A DNA stretch of 64,000 bases from Candidatus Vallotiella sp. (ex Adelges kitamiensis) (GCF_020342435.1 NZ_CP080505.1:1-64000); one strand, 5' to 3'. Positions 34,101 through 43,550 are shown, counted from the stretch's first letter. The notes: generated by a model not told the origin, from the sequence alone. Numbers and translations: made by a program.

Positions 34101-34506
34101 TTCGGCGCGCTAGATCAAACATCATCACAGGATCCGCCAAAGCTAAATATGGATCTAGTCGCACCAACGGTGCTGGGCTATTTCCATCGTGCATTCTGCT
34201 GCGCTGAAAGAGCAGCTTATACAGCCTCCACACAAGGCGTTCCGGTACAAATGGTGACTCTCGCGGCGCATTTATTATTTTAACGCGCGATATTTGCGAC
34301 CACAACCATTGATAGAGATAGCAAAATTCTATGTTTGCGCACACGCCAAACCGATCAGCGTAATCTAATTCAATCCGGCGGCGTATTGCTACATTGGGTA
34401 TAATAATCGTCTGCGGCTTCCACACGTCGCTACCGATGCGTTCTAGGTCGTTAAACAGTGCCATGGTAAGCACTTCATAACGGTTCGAGTAAAATAGCTC
34501 AATCAT
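31105..34506 (-). CDS. recC: exodeoxyribonuclease V gamma subunit RecC
   Basis: The scaffold and Chi-recognition subunit of RecBCD, 1133 residues from the chosen start. RecC homologues begin (M)xxLFYSNRxExL, which here is MIELFYSNRYEVL, so ATG 34506 is preferred. The frame is open 26 codons further to an ATG at 34584, and that stretch contains a second, weaker LFYSN copy (LFYSNCRELY). Landmarks include LYQWLWSQIS, the inactive helicase folds, and a C-terminal nuclease-like fold without catalytic residues, as expected. It is the first gene of the operon; the recB start overlaps its stop. Confidence 0.92.
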   Translation of the reverse strand: MIELFYSNRYEVLTMALFNDLERIGSDVWKPQTIIIPNVAIRRRIELDYADRFGVCANIEFCYLYQWLWSQISRVKIINAPRESPFVPERLVWRLYKLLFQRSRMHDGNSPAPLVRLDPYLALADPVMMFDLARRMSFIFNHYMTYRPRWLAQWQAGESIFSLSCQPDSIHQITNGTIIQRADEAWQAQLWRDVLQELSGGCDASTDVFEWVSPPACRFLEIASQLNIDDIANAGYPAQVSVFALPIMPPLHVQLLRVLSRWIDVRIYALNPCREYSVVSVNKRYTNTLDSAEQLEYPITGHPLLAEWGRQTQEQLALLHEHIDGAMVSENSKFVEAPAHSWLAILQNSILSLKHRALPSLPPTLNGIEVHICYSLMRQFEVLHDRLLAEFNLDPNLTPADILIVVPDLIIAAPIVNAVFGTVPLNDPCRIPYCITGLPLSQTNTLTRTLLDWLTLGDRAVNASSLIEWLRVDEISTRYDIDLVALETVQRWLKDAGARRSFLPHEHQDFNLPQDRHTFYDALMRLFLGYAMPDNAQPIGGWLPVAAPIGADAILLGRLAQFVDDLDAFALICATPKTVTQWRDVLNSALEQFFGSRNSNSDSLSRLSAVLNTLFVQIELDAPHTLLPASVLRAALLSAIHDPTQGGVPSGAVTVSSLSSLRSISFRIICIAGVDNGVLPIRARPDEFDLMAFFEQPGDWKRRDNERNLFLELILAARDTVLISYTGRNICDNSELPPSVLLTELLDYLASLKSGEVSSTDEIALARRSFIIEHPLQSFSLLYLKEPLLTYDPDRSKTATALADPMPQIQTDTMALFFSSALPPDVREMINLEELTRFWRHPHSSLLRERLGIVLHRAETKLLDTEPYAFSYVARDALAKRILPLLIESSAYLEQAYEIASTIPGLPRGAVGRVIKEREVIALSKLADKIRECSGAGLKSVEFSIRVAPNWPKELRSVSELLDRMPAWSRTVLLPSILTGTLDGATRNKLVLYRYARPTGRDYLDTWLRHLFWCAESPKASRQTLWIGCDTHFMFTTPQNPHIYLGELCALYRAGLRVPLRFFPKSGWLFVSKGASAGYNAWSNDRTGGEHTDPAIQLAFRGTSMLLDDTSIAISKTVFEPLLAHLQPTEETS

Positions 34507-34584
34507 AAGAAAAGAGATAAAAGCGCGCCGCGAGTACAGCTCACGGCAGTTTGAATAAAAGAGCCGAAAGACTAAGCTAAGCAT

Positions 34585-35593
34585 TCTAGAACGCTCACTG
34601 CACTCAAACTCTGTTTAAATATTGTTTGTAATAAAATTTCAGAATTTCTCTGATTTATTAAAATACCAGAATATACGACATAGTTCGTCTACCGCATTAA
34701 TAATGCGCGTTACATAAGTTATGCCTCGGTCAATAAAGTTGAGCGTTCCTTAATTATGCATCTAGCTAGTAACGGATTTTATCAGATGCCAGTGCCTGCT
34801 TATCTTGACGACAGGCTTATTGATATGCTATGCATTATCGTGTTAATCTGCTAATTAACAATTAGCCTGGGATATCGCGCTGAGGAAAGATATGGTTTAG
34901 ATAACCAAGAAAATTAATATTTAGGTTGTGCTTATTATCTCGTCGAGGACGACTATCTTAAAGCTCGCAATAGAAGCTTAAGAAGCAAACAATAAGTTGT
35001 TTATCAAAACAAACCTTAAGTCTACTATTTCGATGCATAGCATATCTTAGCTTTTTAGTAAGGCGATACCCTGTCGCCAATATGCAATACGACTCAGTTA
35101 CGTATAACTGATAAGTTAAATATTACTTGCGTCTAGCCTATGTTCTAGTAACAGGCACACTTTAAATAATTAAATGGTATATTTTAAACTACTTTCTTTA
35201 CTAACAATCATATCTTAATATGAGCCTAATCATAGAAGTAATCTCATCGCAGCATGTAATGCTAGACTAAAAATCTTTAATACAATGAGAAGCGCATAAT
35301 TATTCGCGATGGTACAAGCCAAGCCTCAGCATGATAATCAACAGGCAGAGATCGATAGGCGGATTCAGTATAGTTACTAACTAAGGATCTACATGCGATT
35401 TTTGCTAACATTAGCTATGTAGCTACATTATAATTCCAGCATGATTTCAAAAAACTATCATGCTAGCCGTGACAAAGAGAGCAATGACTTTTTACTAGCC
35501 GACAGTTAGATAAACGCTTCTATAACTATTTTTGCATAATAAGATTAGCTCAATAATCTCATACAAGAATCTAGAAAGATTACATGAATTAGC
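34585..35593. other. 1-kb decayed spacer
   Basis: It lies between the divergent recC and the argA relic. The length and place would suit the lost front two thirds of argA, but I could not align any ArgA motif here. No other gene was recognised. Confidence 0.5.
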
Positions 35594-35895
35594 CACTTCT
35601 CAATGATCGAGCATGATGGTATGTTATTCGGATGCTCAGCGCTATACAACGTACCCACAGGAACGAATCGGCGAGATGACATGCCTAACCGTAGTACTAG
35701 AGGCGCGGGGCATTGGCGACGAGGGGCGCCCGCTTAAACGCATTGAGCAACGTGCCCAAGCAAGTAGCTTATCTCACATTTTCGCACTGACAACCTGGGT
35801 TGAACACTGGTTCCTTAAACAGGGTCTTATAAAGACAACGGATTAATAATACACCTGAAAACCGGCGCCGTTCATGCAACCGGCTCTACCCCTCA
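35594..35895 (+). pseudogene. argA: N-acetylglutamate synthase C-terminal relic
   Basis: From 35594 the reading HFSMIEHDGMLFGCSALY matches the GNAT domain of ArgA. After a frameshift near 35645 it continues YPQERIGEMTCLTVV, LKRIEQRAQASSLSHIFAL and EHWFLKQGL to a premature stop at 35846. In another frame [10 protein letters not shown] matches the usual C-terminal PEDRRKLYN. The amino-acid-kinase domain is gone. ArgA followed by YggX is the Burkholderia gene order, which supports the call. The first step of arginine synthesis is therefore not encoded here. Confidence 0.85.
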
Positions 35896-35914
35896 ATATC
35901 ACAGGAGAAGTTTA

Positions 35915-36190
35915 ATGACTCGAATGGTTTACTGCGTAAAACTTGGTAAAGAAGCAGTGGGATTAGAGTTTCCTCCATTACCCGGCGAGATTGGTAAACG
36001 CATCTTTAGATGCATCTCAAAGGAAATATGGCAGGCTTGGCTCAAACAGCAAACGATGCTGATCAATGAAAATCGCCTGAATATGCTTGATCAAAGCGCA
36101 CGCCAATATCTTTTAAAACAAACTGAAAAATTTTTATTTGGTGAGGGATCAGACGTCGTGTCTGGCTATGTGCCACCCTCCAATAGCTAA
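35915..36190 (+). CDS. yggX: Fe(2+)-trafficking / oxidative damage protection protein YggX
   Basis: A 91-residue small acidic/basic protein with the family pattern [46 protein letters not shown] and the C-terminal EKFLFGEG. YggX protects iron-sulfur clusters from oxidation and may carry Fe(II). AGGAGA lies seven bases before ATG 35915. It follows the argA relic as in Burkholderia, and it faces the dead radA tail-to-tail. The protein is fully intact, fitting retention of AhpC in the same window. Confidence 0.94.
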   Translation: MTRMVYCVKLGKEAVGLEFPPLPGEIGKRIFRCISKEIWQAWLKQQTMLINENRLNMLDQSARQYLLKQTEKFLFGEGSDVVSGYVPPSNS

Positions 36191-36339
36191 ACTACACGCG
36201 ATGCTAGATTCCTATTAACAGGTATGCGGTTAGTATAGTTGGAATCTAAAATCTATAATCATATGCCTAGTTATTAGGCCCCATGTACCTATATCCTGTG
36301 TGTTAAGATAACGTTCGAGCGATGCATTTCGGGATGAAA

Positions 36340-37716
36340 CTATTCACATAAAGCTTTAACTTCTTCAATCGCCTGCTCAATACAATTAACGGCAATCACA
36401 TGATTGCTATCTATTGGTATCTGGGGTGTATTAGCTTTAGGAACTAGCGCTACAGAGAAGCTTAGCTTTATCGCCTCTCTTAAGCGCACTGAGACTCGGG
36501 AACAGGGGCAGATATCACCATCTAGACCAACTTCACTAAACATAATTAACTTATAGGGCAAAGGTTTTTTATATATTGATAACTGAATTGCAAGCAACAC
36601 AGTCAAATCTGCTGCTAGCTCCGGCGATTTTTACGCCACCAACAGCATTTAGGAAGACATCTTGATCGAAACATGCGATACCTGAGTGTCGGTGAAGTAC
36701 CGCCAGCATCATCGCCAGTCGATTTTGTCTAAATCTACAGTTAGTCGACGCGGGTTCAGTATCTGCGCCGTATCTACTAGCGCTTGTACTTCTACAAGTA
36801 ATAGCCTCGATCCTTCTTACGTAACCAGTACACACGAACCTGGAACCGTATACTTGTGCTGCGATAAGAATAAAGCCGATGGATTGGCAACACTACGTAG
36901 ACCGTGCTCTGTCATTTCGAATATACCAGGTTCATCAGCCGCGCCAAAGCAGTTCTTAAACGCCCGAACTAGCCGAAACGACGAATAGGTATCGCCTTCG
37001 AAATATAGCACTGTGTCTACAATGTACTTAAGTAATCGGGGGCCAGAAAGTACGCTCTCCTTCGTCACATAACCAACCATTATAATGGTCATGCTAGATT
37101 GCTGGGCGATCCGCATCAGTTGCACAGCACACTCACGCACCTGTGCTATAGATCCCGAGGCTGAACTTAGCGCATCTGAATAGATGGCCCGAATCAAATC
37201 GGCGGCGGCAATGTCTAGCTTGATAGTATCAATAGATACTTGTAACTTCTGCAGTTGAATCTCTGCCAATAGTTATAACTCACTAGCTTGGTTAAGATGT
37301 TCGTCAAGTAGACCAGGCCGCTGTGCGGACAAAGCGATTTGATCGCTAGATTCCCCACCGCTTATATATAGCGCCCGCCGATCATGCGCAACCTCAGAAA
37401 GTGCCTGAAGCAATAATGTCAACTTTCCAATATCAGGATCACCACCAATTAGCACTACGCTATAGCGACTAGATCACCACCCAGAACACGATCAAACTCT
37501 CTTATCCCGGTCGAGTAGCGTAGTACACCCAATGCTTTGATATCGGCAGGCTTACGCACTGGTTCGTTCCGGGTAACGACTAGGCATCTACTATTAGTCA
37601 AGGCAACGGACTCGGCTAAGGTATTCCAGTTGTGACAAGATAAGCACTAGCCCTGCACACTTTTGTAAGTGTGCTTTATAGTCATTACAAACGAAAACGG
37701 GCTTTATTTTTGCCAT
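36340..37716 (-). pseudogene. radA: DNA repair protein RadA/Sms, full length but inactivated
   Basis: The whole gene is recognisable in four or more frames. MAKIKPVFVCN (37716) is the zinc-finger start with its second cysteine lost (CNDY). GGDPDIGKLTLLLQALSE replaces the usual GDPGIGKST Walker A. Further matches are SGSIAQVRECAVQL, IVDTVLYFEGDT, NPSALFLSQH, QNRLAMMLAVLHRHSGIACFDQDVFLNAVGGVKIA, and FSVALVPKANTPQIP at the end. Span (1377 bp) equals the family length of about 458 codons, so only small indels and substitutions killed it. It starts 15 bases after alr. RadA normally drives branch migration in recombination. Confidence 0.92.
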
Positions 37717-37731
37717 TCGGCTTACTCCGCA

Positions 37732-38802
37732 TTATTCAGTGCGTACTGGCACGCGTTGCGCGAGCGCGCACATCAATTCATAACCGACTGTTCCGCATAC
37801 TACTGCGACATCATCTATTGGTATGTTGCTTCCCCATAGCTCCACTAAGCTACCAATAGATGCGCTAGGACACAAAGATAGATCCACGGTCAACATGTCC
37901 ATTGACACTCGACCCACAACCCGTGTACGAACTCCATCGACTAAAATCGGCGTACCCTCGGGTGCACAACGTGGGTAGCCATCTGCGTAGCCGCACGCTA
38001 CAATGCCAATACGCATGCGCTGTTGTGCTCTAAAAATCGAACCGTAGCCTACCCCCTCCCCGGGTTCAACCGTCTGCACAGCAATCAATTTCGAACTCAA
38101 CGTCATCGCTGGCTTTAGCCCTAAACCTTGTATTGCACCTAAAATGCCTGATGGCGATGCGCCATACAACATAATGCCAGGCCGCACCCAGTCAAAATGT
38201 GAATGTGGATGCCATAGAGTCGCAGCCGAGTTCGAAAGGCTGCGCGCGCCCACAATGCTATTAGCACTATGCTCAAATATTTCTAATTGGTGCTGAATGC
38301 CACCCTCACCCTCGGCATTCGAAAAATGAGTCATTAGAGTGATCTGCCCAATTCCACTACACGCTCTTGCGCGTTTCCATGCAGCATAATACTTTCCGGC
38401 CGCATATCCAAGCCGGTTCATACCACTATTCATCTTTAATTGAATATTGACTGGCCTAGAGAGACGCGCTACTTCTAGCATTCGCAACTGTTCATCGCAA
38501 TGTACAGTAGTTGCTAGACTGTAGCGGTCAATTATTTCAATATCAGTTAAGCGCCCCCCCCCCTCTAATAACAAAATTGGACCAGACCAGCCTAGTTCAC
38601 GCAACTTAACTGCCTCTTCGAGATCAAGTAAACCAAAACCATCCGCGGAATGTAAGCCAGTAAATACTCGCTCTAAACCGTGACCGTAAGCATTAGCCTT
38701 AACAACCGCCCAGATCTTGGATTTCGGGGCGAAGCGTCTTGCAATAGCAAGATTGTTTGAAAGCGCTGCGGTATGAATTGTGGCGAAGAGGGGGCGAGGC
38801 AT
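37732..38802 (-). CDS. alr: alanine racemase
   Basis: A 356-residue fold-type III PLP enzyme that makes D-alanine for peptidoglycan. The PLP lysine is K35 in [10 protein letters not shown], the catalytic tyrosine lies in [10 protein letters not shown], and [11 protein letters not shown]-like substrate-pocket residues and GRVSMDM are present. Residues 80-83 (EGGG) are encoded by a run of ten G (38554-38563 on the plus strand as C); related enzymes have EGFF here, so the tract may have grown by slippage. The reading frame is still open throughout. It heads an operon with the dead radA. Retention implies a cell wall. Confidence 0.94.
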   Translation of the reverse strand: MPRPLFATIHTAALSNNLAIARRFAPKSKIWAVVKANAYGHGLERVFTGLHSADGFGLLDLEEAVKLRELGWSGPILLLEGGGRLTDIEIIDRYSLATTVHCDEQLRMLEVARLSRPVNIQLKMNSGMNRLGYAAGKYYAAWKRARACSGIGQITLMTHFSNAEGEGGIQHQLEIFEHSANSIVGARSLSNSAATLWHPHSHFDWVRPGIMLYGASPSGILGAIQGLGLKPAMTLSSKLIAVQTVEPGEGVGYGSIFRAQQRMRIGIVACGYADGYPRCAPEGTPILVDGVRTRVVGRVSMDMLTVDLSLCPSASIGSLVELWGSNIPIDDVAVVCGTVGYELMCALAQRVPVRTE

Positions 38803-39768
38803 AAATTAGGTTATTTAATATCGCTACGAACTAACTATTACGGCATATCAAAGCTCGCTATTGCTAGTCTGAATTTATCATAGTGCCGCATCACAAAGTC
38901 GCGCATATAAATAATATTAGGCAATTACATATTACAAGATGAGCTCTACTAAAGCTGCTAATATAAAATCCGTTTCAATATCAAATGTAAAAAAAATTCT
39001 TTACGCTACTGTAGTTATACAGTGTATGACTTTTTTAGATAATACGGTCAAAGCGTATGCTATTGCTATCTAGTTATATTGACTAGTAAACGTCTCTATT
39101 TCGGGCTTATGCAGCTAGTTGAGCGTCTGCAAAGACAGTTTTTAGGCTAACTATTATGCTACCTCGGGCAGGGTGATAGTAAACAAGTCGCTTTATCATA
39201 GATAACTAGAATTTTACTGATTATCTGAAGGTAGTGTGATGGGTGATGTTAATGGGTAAGGCATACCCACAACTGGTTTGTATCATTTATCGACCGGCTA
39301 GATGACGCTTCAACCTTAGATTGAAGGGTCATCCCCGATATATACCATCTATAGCTCATAATCTGTATAGGCGCTTACCATCCCAGCAGGATGGTATACT
39401 TTTATAGTAAAGCAATTTTACCATAGTCCGAAGGTGCTATATGGTACGGTTGAGGGCGCCCTCCTCCCTTTGGAAGAGCCAACGGGTTTTTACAACTACT
39501 ACAATAGTATATGTAATTATAAAATCGCTCCCTCTAGTAGAGTAGACCTAATCTACTATCGTATAGCTTTTAACACAGTACAAGTTTAAAACAAAATCAG
39601 TCTTTACGATATACTGAACTTATTCGAGTGCCATATGTAGTTCGACTTTACGATTTAGCTAGTTATCGTTCTGTATATAGGAACCGTCTCATCACCGGAA
39701 TATAATGAACAAGCATCATAAGATAAAACACGTTTATTTCTGACGTATTTTTTGTTAGGGGGTATATA
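38803..39768. other. 1-kb decayed spacer
   Basis: In Burkholderia a lysophospholipid transporter gene (lplT) often lies next to alr; I could not recognise it here. A possible terminator TACCATCC-CAGCA-GGATGGTA (39376-39396) and the palindrome GAGGGCGCCCTC (39452-39463) stand out. Confidence 0.5.
39376..39396 (+). terminator. candidate terminator hairpin
   Basis: An 8-bp perfect stem with a 5-base loop followed by TACTTTTATAG. There is no intact gene immediately upstream on this strand, so it may be left over from a decayed gene. Confidence 0.4.
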
Positions 39769-40563
39769 ATTTTTAATGTCCTAACAATTTCTGGATCCGA
39801 TCCAAGCGGCGGGGCTGGCATACAGGCTGATCTTAAAACTCTTTCTGCATTAGGTGTGTACAGCGCTACAGCAATTACAGCCTTAACCATTCAAAACACG
39901 CAGGGTGTTGTAGCAATGTATCCAGTGGCTGCTAGCATCGTTGCTTCGCAACTGGATGCGGTATTCAGCGATCTACGTATCGATGCAGTTAAAATAGGCA
40001 TGCTAGCGAATGTAGAAAATGTACTTGCGGTAGCTTATGCAATAGAGCGGTATCGGCCTGCGCACGTGGTACTCGATACTGTGATACGCTCGTCTAGCGG
40101 ATACGTGTTGCTTGAACCAAATGCATTAGCTGTGTTACGTGAGCGATTATTTCCACTAACAAACATTATTACGCCAAACCTGTATGAAGCGGCAGTACTG
40201 CTGGACCAACCCCTTGCTGCCGATGAAGTACAAATGACGCGCCAAGGTGATGCGCTACACGCGCTAGGAGCGCAAGCAGTTCTAATCAAAGGGGGGCATT
40301 TTCTAGGTAGCTGTAGTCCAGACTGGTTAATCGAGAAAGACGGCCATACTCGGCTATCTAGCCCCCGGCTTAGGGTAACGGGCACGCACGGTACCGGCTG
40401 TACATTGTCCGCTGCAATCGCAGCGCTGCGACCACAAAAAAGAGATTGGATAAACACCGTCAGCGATGCAAAGACTTACCTAAACCAAGCATTGCTTCAT
40501 AGTACTCGACTTTCAGTGGGACTGGGTACCGGTCCACTGCACCACTTTCATACATGGTGGTAA
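39769..40563 (+). CDS. thiD: hydroxymethylpyrimidine (phosphate) kinase ThiD, non-ATG start
   Basis: A ribokinase-fold enzyme that phosphorylates the ThiC product twice on the way to thiamine. The conserved N-terminus VLTISGSDPSGGAGIQADLK is encoded from 39778, upstream of any ATG, GTG or TTG in this frame. The only codons that could start it are ATT at 39769 or ATA at 39766, both after an AGGGGG at 39757-39762. An ATG at 39776 is out of frame and stops at once. A GTG at 39856 would delete the substrate-binding glycine loop. With ATT the protein has 264 residues, the family length. VTGTHGTGCTLSAAIAA holds the catalytic and anion-hole residues. Either a rare ATT start or a gene that has just lost its start. 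Confidence 0.85.
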   Translation: MFNVLTISGSDPSGGAGIQADLKTLSALGVYSATAITALTIQNTQGVVAMYPVAASIVASQLDAVFSDLRIDAVKIGMLANVENVLAVAYAIERYRPAHVVLDTVIRSSSGYVLLEPNALAVLRERLFPLTNIITPNLYEAAVLLDQPLAADEVQMTRQGDALHALGAQAVLIKGGHFLGSCSPDWLIEKDGHTRLSSPRLRVTGTHGTGCTLSAAIAALRPQKRDWINTVSDAKTYLNQALLHSTRLSVGLGTGPLHHFHTWW

Positions 40564-40860
40564 GTGTTTATAGAAACTTTTTAAAAGCACCCTACATAAT
40601 TATATAATGATAGCCTCAAAGTTATAGTATCGATGTACATAAAGTAAGGTGTTCGAAGCTAGCTAAACGCTAGATCTAGCGTGATCAAGCCATGCGCTCA
40701 TTAATCTTGTATAACACTTGCGAAAGTGACAATATAGATCAAATTAGACTACGTATCGTAAACAACACAGTAATAACATAGTAGAAAAGCAACTTAGTAG
40801 GTAGCTACACCTGTTTTTACTAGACAATCAAGCTACACAACCGTGATGACAATATAATTA
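40564..40860. other. spacer between convergent thiD and udg
   Basis: About 300 bases with no gene or strong terminator recognised. Confidence 0.5.
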
Positions 40861-41841
40861 TTACAGCTTATATATAACAGTGCGATTTCGATAAACTGCA
40901 CGAGCTAAACATAGGTCATCCCATGCTTTATTCTTATCCTCTGGACTACGCAATAGATACGCTGGATGATAAGTGACAATTACTGGTACACCTTCATACT
41001 CATGCATTTGCCCCCGCAACGAAGTTATGCCGCCTTTAGCCTTTAGAAGGCTAAAGGCGGCGAATCTCCCAAGAGCAATAATTACTTTTGGCTTGAGCAG
41101 TAACACTTGTCTCTTAAGATAAGCCTCGCATTGCGTTACCTCATAAAGCCCTGGGTTTCGATTACCTGGAGGGCGGCATTTCAGTACATTTGTAATATAG
41201 AGATTACTTCTACGAGATAATTTTAACGCATGCAACATGTTATCAAGCAACTTGCCAGATTGCCCGACGAATGGTTTTCCTTGCTTGTCTTCAAGCTCCC
41301 CCGGCGCTTCGCCGACTAACATCCAGTCAGCTGTCTCGTCTCCAATTCCGAACACTGTATTAGTGCGTCGCTCGCAAAGACGACACAGCGTACAACCTAC
41401 TACCCGTACCTTCAATTCTTCCCAACCTAACGTCAACAGAGATTGTATCCCCGTCTCAGCTTCTAGCGTTGATTCAGACGCTTTGCTACTCTGCTCATCC
41501 TTTACAGTTCGAACCAATGGGTAAGCAGGGCGTAATCTATTTAAGTCAACTCTAGATAAATTAACCGCTCTCGACAACCCTCTTGGCTCACTTGACATTT
41601 TTACTGGGGTAATAGCTTTATCGGACGTATTAATACTTCTAGTTACTCTTATGATCTTAGACGTCTCGAATACTTTACCTCTTTGCTCGGTTAAACTACT
41701 CCTTAATACTAGTGCCTTACTTTTTAATCGTTCTATATCGTTTGATCTATGGCTTGTTTGAATAGATGTATACTTTATATTACGACACACCCATAAGGGC
41801 GCAATACCCAGCTCCTCTAAAATCGCATAAAGCTGCGCCAT
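40861..41841 (-). CDS. uracil-DNA glycosylase, iron-sulfur family (type 4/5 group)
   Basis: A 326-residue enzyme that removes uracil from DNA. The catalytic half (about 130-326) has the cluster cysteines in CTLCRLCERR and in CRPPGNRNP plus a later C. Motif 1 is GEAPGELEDKQGKPFVGQSG and motif 2 is YHPAYLLR. The N-terminal 125 residues are polar and poorly conserved, as is usual in Burkholderia. A 15-bp perfect inverted repeat (41029-41061) lies inside the coding region and encodes SLLKAKGG. It is third in the tsaB-rimI-udg order typical of Burkholderia, 153 bases after rimI. Confidence 0.9.
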   Translation of the reverse strand: MAQLYAILEELGIAPLWVCRNIKYTSIQTSHRSNDIERLKSKALVLRSSLTEQRGKVFETSKIIRVTRSINTSDKAITPVKMSSEPRGLSRAVNLSRVDLNRLRPAYPLVRTVKDEQSSKASESTLEAETGIQSLLTLGWEELKVRVVGCTLCRLCERRTNTVFGIGDETADWMLVGEAPGELEDKQGKPFVGQSGKLLDNMLHALKLSRRSNLYITNVLKCRPPGNRNPGLYEVTQCEAYLKRQVLLLKPKVIIALGRFAAFSLLKAKGGITSLRGQMHEYEGVPVIVTYHPAYLLRSPEDKNKAWDDLCLARAVYRNRTVIYKL

Positions 41842-41994
41842 TAGTTTGCCTCTATGCCGTTTTTAGAAAAGTGCCTGCGTAATATAGTACTATACATATT
41901 ACCTATCATCTGTAGGTAGATTCTACTCCGTATTTTAAGCGTAGAGCATTATATCTCTTCGTTAGAATAACTTGTTACGGCAACTAAAATGCGA

Positions 41995-42468
41995 TTAACG
42001 TCTCGTGGCACATGTGCTATAACGCATCACAATCGCGTCCTCGCGCCCACTATGCCGTGTGGCATAATAATTCTTGCGCCGTCCAATCTCGATAAAGCCA
42101 AAGCGATTGTACAGGCGTATAGCGCGACAATTAGATGGACGTACCTCGAGCAATATGCTGTAGAGTTGATGTGCATATGTGATTCGCAGTACTTCATACA
42201 GCAAAGTCAAGCCAGATCCTCGGTTTTGTGCAGTAGGAGTCACGCATAGGTTCAATAAGTGCATCTCATCGACGACGAGCATTAGTATGCAGTAGCCGAC
42301 TAACATCCCAGTAAATTTCCTTAAACAAACCCCAAAGTAACCGCTTTTTATCGAGTCTTCGAAATCACCTCTTGTCCAAGGAAAGTCATATACATCGCGC
42401 TCAATCTCTATAACTTTATCAAGATCTCTCTCAGTCATTGTCTCTAGGTAGAGATGCATTTTCAACAT
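41995..42468 (-). CDS. rimI: ribosomal protein S18 alanine N-acetyltransferase RimI
   Basis: A 157-residue GNAT-fold acetyltransferase that modifies the N-terminal alanine of S18. The acetyl-CoA motif is QNRGSGLTLLYEVL, preceded by MHLLNLCVTP and followed by LLEVRPSNCRAIRLYNRFGF, as in RimI. An AGGG precedes the ATG at 42468; later in-frame ATGs exist at 42459 and 42438. It sits 40 bases after tsaB and likely shares its transcript. Confidence 0.88.
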   Translation of the reverse strand: MLKMHLYLETMTERDLDKVIEIERDVYDFPWTRGDFEDSIKSGYFGVCLRKFTGMLVGYCILMLVVDEMHLLNLCVTPTAQNRGSGLTLLYEVLRITYAHQLYSILLEVRPSNCRAIRLYNRFGFIEIGRRKNYYATRHSGREDAIVMRYSTCATRR

Positions 42469-42508
42469 ATAACCCTGTGTATCTTATTGGACATCCTTCT
42501 TAGGATCT

Positions 42509-43234
42509 TTAAGAACGTAGATGCCCGGAGGCAATTTCATTGATAGTCAGCGCTACCTTATCACGCACATACTCAGGCACAGCCAGATGTGCAGGCAATG
42601 CACAGCCATCCATAAAAATACGCCAGCCTACCAGTGCTAGCGCGTGAGCGTGTGGCATTGCGTAGCAATCAATCACACGCGCTTGCTTCGTCACATACAA
42701 CATATCGCTTATGGATGAGGCATTGCCGGCAAGCGTAAATGGCTCATCTGGAACTGGTATGCACGTAGATAGAGTAAGTGTCGCGGGACGACATACCCGC
42801 CAGTCTTCGAGTATATCATCCCACGAAAAGTCAGCCCAATAGACCTCTCCCATCCGGGCATTAAGTACTACAAGAACGCGCCGAGCATCTGGATCTGAAA
42901 GACGTACGCGTTCTGCACAGGCAAGTAACGTGCTGACCGGTACTACTGGAATACCCAACCCGAATGAAAGCCCTTGTGCTACACCCGCCGCCGTGCGTAG
43001 CCCGGTAAACGAGCCCGGACCAGCACCGAACGCGACTGCGACACAATTAGATAGTGTGAGCCTTGCCTCCTCGAGTACTTCGCACACCGCGGGTAACACA
43101 CGCGTACTAGAGGTCGAGCCAGTGTGCTCGTGGCGGCTGATTATACACGGCGAACTGGTAGCATGGGGAGTATAACATATCGCGACTGAACAGAAGTCAG
43201 TCGAAGTATCGAGTGCAAGTAAAACTTGCGGCAT
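42509..43234 (-). CDS. tsaB: tRNA threonylcarbamoyladenosine protein TsaB
   Basis: A 241-residue ASKHA-fold protein that partners TsaD in making t6A37 on ANN-decoding tRNAs. The family N-terminus is VLLALDTSTDFCSVAI, followed by GAGPGSFTGLRTAAGVAQGL near residues 75-95. GAGGT five bases before ATG 43234 decides the start over the upstream ATG at 43252. It leads a tsaB-rimI-udg group. TsaB is essential in most bacteria, which supports an indispensable role for this replicon. Confidence 0.93.
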   Translation of the reverse strand: MPQVLLALDTSTDFCSVAICYTPHATSSPCIISRHEHTGSTSSTRVLPAVCEVLEEARLTLSNCVAVAFGAGPGSFTGLRTAAGVAQGLSFGLGIPVVPVSTLLACAERVRLSDPDARRVLVVLNARMGEVYWADFSWDDILEDWRVCRPATLTLSTCIPVPDEPFTLAGNASSISDMLYVTKQARVIDCYAMPHAHALALVGWRIFMDGCALPAHLAVPEYVRDKVALTINEIASGHLRS

Positions 43235-43550
43235 TATGACCTCTATTGTCATACCGACTCGTATTTAATTTATTGGAAAACTAACTCTAGAACTTAGGGG
43301 TATGCTCGGGCTATACGCAGAAAATCAAGAATGATAGATAAGATCAAACAAGTTATAATTCTTAAAATAAACGCATTGTTTAGTTAATGAGTGTAACGAA
43401 GTAAGGTATTGTACGTTTGTACAAGCCGCTTAAGCAAGCTATAAATATGCTGCGTAAACACTCGGGATGTTCTGAAAAATAGATTACCCTACGCTTCCAA
43501 CTACTAATACCCTAGGAGGGGTGTTACCCAATAATATCTATTAGGGTGTT

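Noticed and set aside
39230-39310. TPP riboswitch upstream of thiD
   Set aside because: Some GGGTGATG-like strings occur, but the conserved CTGAGA and pyrophosphate-sensor blocks are absent.
38803-39768. decayed lplT next to alr
   Set aside because: Expected by synteny but no transporter motif or hydrophobic frame could be recognised.
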